Below are positions 1 through 6,283 of a stretch of DNA of 8,151 bases, one piece after another; position 1 is the first letter of the stretch; every line of letters starts with the position of its first letter. The stretch comes from Candidatus Sumerlaeota bacterium. Its GTDB lineage: Bacteria; Sumerlaeota; Sumerlaeia; MWCT01. The notes beneath the pieces were generated by a model. It was given only the letters and a program-made list of their open reading frames with translations, ran no database searches and had not been told where the DNA came from. The position numbers were made by a program, and so were the translations under genes. Location: the NCBI GenBank assembly GCA_026398545.1, contig JAPLSR010000213.1, positions 1 to 8,151 on the forward strand, written 5' to 3'.

Positions 1-136
1 TTTCGGCGTGGATGCGTGATACCTTGGAGTCATTCAAGACGATATCACATGTGGTGTCTCGACCGATTGTGAATTTCCGGCGGGTGAGGCTCCACCATTT
101 TTGCTTTCCCTTACTGGTTTGATAAAGGAGTCTCAT
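1..136 (-). CDS. FHA-domain protein, N-terminal fragment (3' part beyond the left edge)
   Basis: This short open frame begins at an ATG at 136-134 and runs off the left edge after 45 complete codons. The reading is MRLLYQTSKGK, then FTIGRDTTCDIVLND, then SKVSRIHAE. The pattern of GR, SCD-like TCD, IVLND and S+VSR-HAE is the hallmark of a forkhead-associated domain, in which the Gly-Arg, the Ser and the Arg-x-His surround the phosphothreonine pocket. FHA proteins bind phosphothreonine peptides and act in Ser/Thr kinase signalling, secretion, transcription control or DNA-damage responses. What follows the domain lies outside the window, so the role is unknown. No other start codon exists between the preceding TGA and this ATG. 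A weak AAAGG lies 11 nt upstream. The gene follows the helicase-associated gene by 48 bp on the same strand, so co-transcription is likely. The family call is strong; the function is not assignable. Confidence 0.88.
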   Translation of the reverse strand, partial: MRLLYQTSKGKQKWWSLTRRKFTIGRDTTCDIVLNDSKVSRIHAE

Positions 137-142
137 AAGGAG

Positions 143-166
143 TCGGACCTTTCGGACCTTTCGGAC
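143..166. repeat. 9-bp tandem repeat (2.7 copies) between the helicase-associated and FHA genes
   Basis: The plus strand reads TCGGACCTT twice and then TCGGAC. On the coding strand this is GTCCGAAAG repeated. It fills half of the 48-bp gap between the two genes. Because the period is a multiple of three, it keeps the frame open and would read Val-Arg-Lys repeats. Each unit carries AAAGG, a weak Shine-Dalgarno-like match for the FHA start. Confidence 0.8.
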
Positions 167-184
167 GATGTTGGACTCACGAAC

Positions 185-2953
185 TCACAGTAGCGTTGCC
201 TTTTTAATGCGTTTCAGGTTAAAGACCTTATAAGAGTCGTGTTTTTCGCAGAAGGCATAGACCTTGTCATTATCAAGCGACTCCGGCGCAATGATTTCGG
301 ATATCTGTTTTGTGTTTGTGGTGAGGTAGTCAATCTCCATCTGGAAGTCATGTTCCATGGTGAACTCCAGCATGTCCTTGATATTGGCATAGTCGGTTGC
401 CGGGTTGGAGCCGGCGAAGGAATACTTTGTGGGCATGCGGGGTATGGTAGTGGCGAGCAGGCTGGAGAGTTGTTTTTTGTATTTGCTTGTCACGGCGGCG
501 ATTTTTTTGTTGAGAGCCCTTTGAAAATGCTTGATGAAGTTCTTGGAGAGCTCCTCGGCGTAGAAATTAATCTGGTAGTAGGTTGAGGGGTCGGGTTTCA
601 GGTGTTCTATCAGGGGCGCCACCCTGTCCTCGGTGAGACTGGAGCCAAATACCTCCTCAATGGATAGTATGAAGCGGAGTGAGGCGATAAGGTAATACAG
701 GTCTTCCCTGGTGATAGTCAGGTGGAATTTCTGGTCAGAGGTGACGTGCACGCGTTCGGAATCCAGCTGTGGCATGAATCCGAGCCTCTGGAGGTCCTTG
801 GCAAGTTTCCTTACATCCACGTTCGGGTTTAAGAGGACGACCTTTTTGTCTATTATGTCCTTGATGGCGTCCTGGATTTTCTTGTGTGAACGCAGGTCTT
901 CAAGCAGTATGGGGTCATCCACGCGGATGTAACCGCCGGAGAAGCCCATGTAAACTTCGCCGTGCTTTTCACTGCATTCATTAATGAGATGTTTGACGGT
1001 TTCTGGCAAGCCGGGTCGGCATGCCCCGTCCAGGAATTTGAGGACTTCATCTCCGCGCAGACCCTTATCCATGCCCTCCCGGAGGGAGTCGCGGGTGATG
1101 GAGAGGGTGCTCATGACATCGATATTCTTGATGTCGGCGAATTCATTCAATTGATAGAAGGTTCTCAGGTTGAGGTCGGGAGGTGTGATGACATCGAGGT
1201 TGGGCTGGACGACGAAGTGCTGGATTTCATATTTCATGGGCTGTATGCCTTCGCGTTGTTTCTTTTTGAAGAGAGAGACGGGGTCAAAGGGGTCTTCCTT
1301 TTCGATAATGTGCCTGCCCAGTTCTGTGAGTCTGAAGTAGAATTCGATTTCAAGAGCCTTCTGGTGCTTCCGTTTGATTTTTTTCTGTCCAAGCTGGGGG
1401 ATATCGAGTGTGCGGTTGCCGAGGCGTTCAACATCCTCCTGGGAGCGAAGACCCAGTGTGACAAGTCCCATCCAGTACATCGTCTCGGCGATGACTGATT
1501 CCGCGATGAAGTGGTTCGGGCGATTGTATTTTTCCATAACAAGGTTTGAGCCGCGGTTTGGTATATTGATTTCTATCTGGGGCAGGAGACCCTCCACGAA
1601 GGAGATGAAATGCATCCAGCGCCGATGGGGGATGTTGGCGATATTTTTCAGGATAATCTTGCGCAGTTCGGAGATGTTTATGAGATTGTTGGGGAACATC
1701 TCGGCATGAACCGTGTCCCCCGCGATATATTCCTCATTCCACTCATTGGTTTCGAGCCAGAACTGGTAGATGTCGCGGTAGCACTGCTGGGAGTCTTCAA
1801 GCCAGTTAATGAAGTTGGTGGTGACCTTCCAGACGCCGCCCACGCCCAAGATGAATTTCTTTATGATACAGAAGAGGGCGAGGAAGGAGATGTATTTGAT
1901 AGTTTTATTGACGGACAGGAAGGGGAGTATCTTTTTCAGGTCATTCTTGCCGATGCCGCCGTTTGAGAGGGTTTTGACAACGCTGCGGTTCAGGTAACTG
2001 GCGAAGATGACGAGGTCGCGGGGGAGGAAGTTGGAATTGTCGAGGATGATGGTCGGCGGCGGCTCCTCACTGACAAGGCTTACCGTGTCCAGTTCATTCA
2101 GGTTGCGGTTATCCTGCTGGTAATCATGGGAGATGATGAACTCTATGTCCCGTGGTATCATGAGAAGGTTATTGTATTTATTCGGGTCGGGCACGGCGGT
2201 GAAGATGAGACCGCTCGAGGCGAGGAGGTTGTTGACGAAGTCCGCCTTGGAATGGTCGTAGCGTTTTTGATATCCCGTCGCAAGGAGGTCGCGGTAGATG
2301 CAGACCCCCTTTTTGTTAAGGAGGGTTTCAAAGATAATTTTCTCCTGGCTGGGCAGGGAGGCGACGTATTGTTTCAGATTGGGGGGGTTAAGGAGGAATT
2401 TACGTATCAGGAGGAGGAGGTAATTTTTCTTATTGGAGGCGGGTTTGAGTTTCAGACCGTCAGTGACCATGGAGCGGAGTTGCTGAGAAGAGCGGTCTTT
2501 GAGAAAGTTGCCGAGATATCCCTCCCAGTAGGCGGGGAGTTCTATTAAGCGGAGATAAGGTTCCGGGACGCCCACCATGAGGGCGCCAACCTCTTCGGTT
2601 CTCAGGTCCTCAAAGAAGACAAAGCCCTTTTCAGTCAGGGAATCCACATGAGTTTTGAGTATCTGATGGTCGCCCTGGAAGCAGCGCCACGCCACCTCAT
2701 CCTCTTCCAGGTCGCCGCCGTGGATGGTGAGGAAGTAGATGAGAATTTTTTCATCCTTTGAGAGTTTTTCAAAAGTGTGGCGGAAATATTGTTCAATCTG
2801 GAGGCGGAAATAGAGGTGCTCCATCAGTTTTTTCTGGCGGACTTTTTCGCTCAGGCCCTTTTCGGGGAAGAGCGGTGGCTGCATCTCCCAGAATTCCCGT
2901 ATTTTTTCCAGCACGGAATAACTGAGGGTTTTGAGGATGCTCATCAGTTTCAT
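185..2953 (-). CDS. XPB-associated protein: winged-helix-like repeats, XPB N-terminal-type domain, WYL-like C-terminus
   Basis: This is a 922-residue soluble protein without helicase ATPase motifs. Residues 50-90 and 195-225 look like two related winged-helix units (LSKDEKILIYFL and LPSQEKIIFETLL). Residues about 579-670 match the domain found at the N-terminus of XPB/Ssl2 helicases (Pfam Helicase_C_3): VVQP at 581-584, LSIT at 617-620, a G-L-R-G-D turn, LPETV at 649-653 and HGEVYM at 664-669. Residues about 858-918 resemble a WYL domain: MEIDYL, IAPESL, VYAFC and YKVFNLKRI. Bacterial proteins of this type are known as neighbours of XPB, including in mycobacteria. The role is unproven; partner or regulator of the helicase is my inference. 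The ATG at 2953 is preceded by AGGGAG 11 nt upstream, and an in-frame stop lies upstream, so no longer start exists. A second ATG at 2944 is too far from that site. The gene is 87 bp downstream of XPB and probably in one operon with it. Confidence 0.85.
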   Translation of the reverse strand: MKLMSILKTLSYSVLEKIREFWEMQPPLFPEKGLSEKVRQKKLMEHLYFRLQIEQYFRHTFEKLSKDEKILIYFLTIHGGDLEEDEVAWRCFQGDHQILKTHVDSLTEKGFVFFEDLRTEEVGALMVGVPEPYLRLIELPAYWEGYLGNFLKDRSSQQLRSMVTDGLKLKPASNKKNYLLLLIRKFLLNPPNLKQYVASLPSQEKIIFETLLNKKGVCIYRDLLATGYQKRYDHSKADFVNNLLASSGLIFTAVPDPNKYNNLLMIPRDIEFIISHDYQQDNRNLNELDTVSLVSEEPPPTIILDNSNFLPRDLVIFASYLNRSVVKTLSNGGIGKNDLKKILPFLSVNKTIKYISFLALFCIIKKFILGVGGVWKVTTNFINWLEDSQQCYRDIYQFWLETNEWNEEYIAGDTVHAEMFPNNLINISELRKIILKNIANIPHRRWMHFISFVEGLLPQIEINIPNRGSNLVMEKYNRPNHFIAESVIAETMYWMGLVTLGLRSQEDVERLGNRTLDIPQLGQKKIKRKHQKALEIEFYFRLTELGRHIIEKEDPFDPVSLFKKKQREGIQPMKYEIQHFVVQPNLDVITPPDLNLRTFYQLNEFADIKNIDVMSTLSITRDSLREGMDKGLRGDEVLKFLDGACRPGLPETVKHLINECSEKHGEVYMGFSGGYIRVDDPILLEDLRSHKKIQDAIKDIIDKKVVLLNPNVDVRKLAKDLQRLGFMPQLDSERVHVTSDQKFHLTITREDLYYLIASLRFILSIEEVFGSSLTEDRVAPLIEHLKPDPSTYYQINFYAEELSKNFIKHFQRALNKKIAAVTSKYKKQLSSLLATTIPRMPTKYSFAGSNPATDYANIKDMLEFTMEHDFQMEIDYLTTNTKQISEIIAPESLDNDKVYAFCEKHDSYKVFNLKRIKKATLL

Positions 2954-3040
2954 AGAAATCTCAACTCCCTGGACTCTTCAATTTTTATCCAGAGTTATGG
3001 CTACATAATGCATTATTGAGGCAATATAGTGCAACAACAA

Positions 3041-4753
3041 TTATTCCCTTTTCAGTTTTTCAGCCAGGTCCTCCATGCTTTCCAAAGATATTATGCGGTA
3101 TCGATATCCCTGTTCTGTGAGGAACAGTTGGCGATTAGCGGCGAACTCCTGGTCCTTGGAGCCTTTTGTTACAAGGGAATAAAAGAAAGCGAAGTTGTCT
3201 TCCGCCTTCGGGCGGAGGATGCGTCCGAGCCTTTGCGCCTCCTCCTGGCGGCTGCCAAATGTCCCGGAGACCTGGATTGCCACATTGGCGTCGGGCAGGT
3301 CGACTGCGAAGTTGGCGACCTTTGAGACGATGAGACGTTTAAGTTTGCCGGTTTTGAATTCGCCATAGATGCGCTCTCTTTCTTTGTTGGGTGTCTTGCC
3401 GGTTATGATGGGGGCGACGAACCGTTTGGCAATGATATCCAGCTGGTCGAGATACTGACCGATTATCAGGATATTATCCTCTTTGTGGTGGGCGATGAGC
3501 TCATTGGCAACTTCAATCTTTGCGGGGTTTTCCGAGGCGATGCGGAACTTTGCCTTGGAGTCCGCCACGGCGTATTTGAGGCGGTCTGCCTCCGGCAATG
3601 GGATGCGGATTTCCGTGCATAGCGCCTTGGCGATCCACCCCTGCTTTTCCAGCACCTTCCATGGGACATCGAACTTTTTTGGACCTATGAGGCTAAAGAC
3701 ATCATCCTCTTTTCGGTCCTCGCGCACCAGTGTTGCCGTCAGACCGAGGCGTCTTTTTCCCTGGATTTCCGCCACGGCGCGGAAGACGGGCGCGGGCAGG
3801 AGGTGGACCTCGTCATAGATGATAAGTCCCCAGCTCTGGAGATTGAAGAGATTCATGTGGATGAAATCCTCATCCTTTTTGCGGCGGTAGGTGAGAATCT
3901 GGTATGTGGTGATGGTAATGGGTTTTATATTTTTGAATTCGCCACTGTATTCGCCGATGTTTGCGGGGGACAAGTCTGTTTTATCGAGGATTTCATCGCG
4001 CCACTGGCGCAGGGCTGTGATGTTTGTGCAGAGGACGAGGGTGTGTTGCTTGAGGCGCGATATGACGGCGATGCCGATTATGGTTTTACCCGCGCCGCAG
4101 GGCAGGACGAGGACGCCGCTGCCGCCCCGGCTTGTCCCTCCCGCGTAAAAGATGTCCATGGCATCCTGCTGATACATCCTTAGTGTGAATGGGAGACCAG
4201 AGTGGGTGACGCTCAGGAGATTTATATCCAGGTGCTCACCCTCCACATATCCCGCGAGGTCTTCCACAGGAAAGCCGATTTTGATGAGCGCCTGTTTCAG
4301 CCGCCCTCTCATGCCCTTTTTGATTATGATATTATTCTTGTCTAACTTTGCCTCTATGAAGGGTTCCATCACCTTGTTGTAGGTGAGTTCTGTGATGAGA
4401 GCCTCATCGAGGGAGAGGAGAAGTAAATTATCCGATGCCTCATGTTTCAGGAGTTTCAGCCTGCCGTAACGCTGGACATAATCCTTGATGTCCTGGATGA
4501 TATTCTGAGGCACATCATACTTGGAAAATTCTAACAGGGAGTTGATGATTTTATCCGCAGTCATGCCGGCGGAGGCGGCGTTCCACAGGGAGAGGGGCGA
4601 GATGCGATAGGTGTGGAAATGTTCAGGGCTTTTCAGGAGCTCGGCGAAGAGCGCAAGGGCATCCCGCGCCTCCTCAAAGCGGGGATTATCCGTTTCAAGG
4701 AGGATACTACGGTCTGCCTGGACGACCACGGGGTTTTGAGGATTAAAGCTCAT
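3041..4753 (-). CDS. XPB/ERCC3-type DNA repair helicase (superfamily 2, 3'-5')
   Basis: This 570-residue protein is close to the usual bacterial XPB length. It is an ATP-dependent DNA unwinding or remodelling enzyme related to the TFIIH subunit XPB. Residues 8-100 form the XPB N-terminal domain (VVQADRSILL, then YRISPLSLWNAASAGM). The core follows: LRMYQQDAM (191-199) before Walker A GAGKT (220-224), DEVH box (314-317), TAT (339-341), the XPB-specific RED motif (344-346), and motif VI QRLGRILRPK (507-516). The segment KKFDVPWKVLEKQGWIA after the RED motif is also typical of XPB. All catalytic residues are present, so the enzyme should be active. The ATG at 4753 follows an AAGAG-like site, and an in-frame TAA lies 12 bases upstream, which fixes the start. 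In archaea XPB works with the nuclease Bax1. Here the next gene is the XPB-domain/WYL protein instead. Bacterial XPB function is poorly defined; DNA repair is the family expectation. Confidence 0.96.
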   Translation of the reverse strand: MSFNPQNPVVVQADRSILLETDNPRFEEARDALALFAELLKSPEHFHTYRISPLSLWNAASAGMTADKIINSLLEFSKYDVPQNIIQDIKDYVQRYGRLKLLKHEASDNLLLLSLDEALITELTYNKVMEPFIEAKLDKNNIIIKKGMRGRLKQALIKIGFPVEDLAGYVEGEHLDINLLSVTHSGLPFTLRMYQQDAMDIFYAGGTSRGGSGVLVLPCGAGKTIIGIAVISRLKQHTLVLCTNITALRQWRDEILDKTDLSPANIGEYSGEFKNIKPITITTYQILTYRRKKDEDFIHMNLFNLQSWGLIIYDEVHLLPAPVFRAVAEIQGKRRLGLTATLVREDRKEDDVFSLIGPKKFDVPWKVLEKQGWIAKALCTEIRIPLPEADRLKYAVADSKAKFRIASENPAKIEVANELIAHHKEDNILIIGQYLDQLDIIAKRFVAPIITGKTPNKERERIYGEFKTGKLKRLIVSKVANFAVDLPDANVAIQVSGTFGSRQEEAQRLGRILRPKAEDNFAFFYSLVTKGSKDQEFAANRQLFLTEQGYRYRIISLESMEDLAEKLKRE

Positions 4754-4803
4754 ACCGCTCTTTTTTTATGCACGCCGACAGTTTGATGCCATGCACCCGG
4801 ATT

Positions 4804-4855
4804 CAGCCTTCGTAGCCATGCTCCGTTGCGTCGGCGACTTCGGCGAAGCAGGCTG
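4804..4855. repeat. GC-rich imperfect inverted-repeat element in the XPB leader
   Basis: In an otherwise AT-rich 224-bp gap lies a compact GC-rich block. It is bounded by CAGCCT (4804-4809) and its exact reverse complement AGGCTG (4850-4855). Inside are a CTTC-GGC-GAAG hairpin (4838-4848) and two direct TCGGCGA copies (4831-4837 and 4840-4846). The block would lie in the 5' leader RNA of the XPB gene. GCTCCGT (4820-4826) and GCGTCGGCGAC (4828-4838) recur on the minus strand inside the glycosyltransferase gene, which suggests a dispersed repeat family. It is not followed by a T-run on the minus strand, so it is not an obvious terminator. Confidence 0.55.
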
Positions 4856-4913
4856 TTGAAAATATTGAAGTTGCTACAAAGGGAGACTTCACCACATGTT
4901 AAAATCACTACAA

Positions 4914-4941
4914 ATTACTATAGTGGCGGGATATTTGTCAA
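4914..4941 (-). promoter_or_regulatory. Possible promoter for the XPB operon
   Basis: The minus strand has a perfect TTGACA at 4941-4936. A 16-nt spacer leads to AGTAAT (4919-4914), a four-of-six match to a -10 box; TATAGT (4922-4917) is a better box but only 13 nt away. The region overlaps the 8-bp palindrome ACTATAGT (4917-4924) and the inverted pair CACTA/TAGTG (4906-4910 and 4921-4925), which could be an operator. The transcript would have a leader of roughly 150 nt holding the GC-rich element. Only the -35 box is convincing. Confidence 0.3.
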
Positions 4942-4977
4942 TATAAAATCGTATCTATGTAATGCGTGAGAGAGCTT

Positions 4978-6195
4978 TTAGAAATGAAATGTTTTGGGGC
5001 GGGGTAGTATTTTCATTTTTTGCATGAAATCGCTTTTGTTGATTTGTTTCGGCCAATCGAGATTAATAGATATATCCATTTTATTCTGGGAGTCTTTATG
5101 AATATTAATGGCTTTCAATTTCTCCAGACTGAGCAGATCACGGATGTAAGCCTTAAAAGGGCTTTTTAGTGTTTTATAGGTCGTCTCGATTAGTTTATAT
5201 AATTCAATTATTTCTGCATGATTAACATCCAGTAAAATTTTCAGAATTTCCATCTGGCGCTGGCCAATAACACGCTTGCGTTCGGATTTAAGGTTTCCGA
5301 AGAGTTCAAACATGATGTTTCTGAATATTGCTTTTGCGGCATGGTTTTGAATCTCCGCACCAACGCGCCTTGTCTGGGAGATGATGCCCTTGAGGGCAAA
5401 CTTGAAAAAGGAATTCAGGTTAAAATTATTTCCTCGAACGTCGCTCAGTGCATTTAAATAGGCAGATTTTTCCTCATAATAATAATTTGACATGGCAATG
5501 AAGCAGGTGTTGTGGAGTCCGGCGCGCTGGAGCATGAGGGCTTCGAGAGCGCGCGCGGTGCGACCGTTCCCGTCCTGGAATGGATGTATGGTGGCGAAGT
5601 GATAATGAACAGCAAGTGCTTGAAGGATGGGAGGGTGTTTCTTGTATTCCCGATTGACGGCCTCCACAAACCTGTTAAATGCGGCTTCACATTCCTCTCC
5701 GCCCTCTGCGCCGCGATGACGGGGCTGACCAAATGTTACATCCTGGTCCTGTCCGCGAAGCCTGCCGGGCTCGCAGTGATCGTCATCGGCGCCGGTAATA
5801 ATCCGACGATGAATTTCCCTGATCAGGTCACCCGTGACGGGCAGGTCATGTGGCAGGGTTGCAATCCAGCGGTATGTCTGGCTGGCGGCATGGGCTTGTC
5901 GCTGGGAGCGCGTCATTAATTGTTCCGGGGATTCAGACAGGGCGATGTCAAGTTCGCGTTCTGTAAAATCTGCACCCTCAATCCGGGAAGTGCCCGCCAC
6001 CTCGCGCTTCCATTCCATCTTCTGAAGGGATTCAACCCAATCTTTTTGATAGGGAATTTTTTGTAATGATTTAATTTCTATTTCCGCCTCGATGCGTTCT
6101 TGAATAATCTCCAAAATGTCATATTTGATCCAATGTTCGGGTATCTGGTATTTGATTATTTCTAATTTCATTTCCATAGAATTTCCCAATATCAT
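4978..6195 (-). CDS. Fic-domain protein, class II (built-in inhibitory helix), probable AMP-transferase
   Basis: This is a 405-residue Fic protein with an intact catalytic motif, HPFQDGNGRTAR, at residues 204-215. The His is the catalytic base and the acidic residue and Asn/Arg bind metal and ATP phosphates. Most such enzymes transfer AMP from ATP to a hydroxyl side chain of a target protein; the target here is unknown. Residues 69-74 (TSRIEG) fit the [S/T]xxxE[G/N] inhibitory-helix motif upstream of the core, so activity is probably self-restrained and no separate antitoxin is needed. The flap GQPRHRGAEGGEE (156-168) and the stretch AMSNYYYEEKSAYL (after 233) are typical of one large subfamily. 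Residues about 308-365 (GQRQMEILKILL onward) look winged-helix-like. ATG 6195 has no Shine-Dalgarno; the in-frame ATG at 6177 follows GGGAA closely and may be the true start. It has its own promoter and need not be functionally tied to the XPB genes. Confidence 0.95.
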   Translation of the reverse strand: MILGNSMEMKLEIIKYQIPEHWIKYDILEIIQERIEAEIEIKSLQKIPYQKDWVESLQKMEWKREVAGTSRIEGADFTERELDIALSESPEQLMTRSQRQAHAASQTYRWIATLPHDLPVTGDLIREIHRRIITGADDDHCEPGRLRGQDQDVTFGQPRHRGAEGGEECEAAFNRFVEAVNREYKKHPPILQALAVHYHFATIHPFQDGNGRTARALEALMLQRAGLHNTCFIAMSNYYYEEKSAYLNALSDVRGNNFNLNSFFKFALKGIISQTRRVGAEIQNHAAKAIFRNIMFELFGNLKSERKRVIGQRQMEILKILLDVNHAEIIELYKLIETTYKTLKSPFKAYIRDLLSLEKLKAINIHKDSQNKMDISINLDWPKQINKSDFMQKMKILPRPKTFHF

Positions 6196-6270
6196 TCTAT
6201 AATATGATGAAAATCAGAAGTATATATATAGCTCATTCATTTTCATTGTCAATATCATTTCAATATTATT
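6187..6270. repeat. Three copies of CAATATYATT around the fic promoter and start
   Basis: The plus strand has CAATATCATT at 6187-6196 (spanning the ATG) and again at 6250-6259 (at the -35 box), and the variant CAATATTATT at 6261-6270. The spacings are 63 and 11 bp, near whole helical turns, so the copies face the same side of the DNA. This could be an operator set, perhaps for autoregulation through the winged-helix-like tail. The region is AT-rich, so chance is a real alternative. Confidence 0.3.
6219..6252 (-). promoter_or_regulatory. Likely sigma-70-type promoter of the fic gene
   Basis: The minus strand has TTGACA at 6252-6247, followed by a 16-nt spacer and the run TATATATATACT (6230-6219). 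That run offers TATATA at a spacing of 16 or 18 and TATACT at 20. It lies 24-57 bp upstream of the ATG at 6195, within the 88-bp gap after the glycosyltransferase stop. The fic gene can therefore be expressed independently of its upstream neighbour. Confidence 0.6.
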
Positions 6271-6283
6271 TCAGGTGCGTTTA

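Noticed and set aside
137..184. N-terminal extension of the FHA protein into the gap
   Set aside because: The frame is open but has no ATG, GTG or TTG between the TGA and the ATG at 136, so independent initiation there is unsupported.
239..586. Plus-strand open frames opposite the 922-residue gene (also 962-1498, 1610-1966, 2126-2548)
   Set aside because: They lie wholly antisense to a well-supported gene, have no recognisable domains and read as mirror translations of it.
2954..3040. Possible terminator between XPB and the helicase-associated gene
   Set aside because: The TGCACTATATT/AATAATGCA inverted match is imperfect and AT-rich, with no T-run after it; consistent with an operon spacer.
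3803..4183. Plus-strand frame opposite the XPB helicase
   Set aside because: It is antisense to the conserved helicase core, including the Walker A and DEVH coding region; acidic low-information sequence with no family features.
4754..4977. Small antitoxin gene next to fic
   Set aside because: No credible short ORF with a ribosome-binding site in this gap, and the Fic protein carries its own inhibitory motif.
5512..5919. Plus-strand frame opposite the fic catalytic region
   Set aside because: Antisense shadow of a gene with an intact Fic motif.
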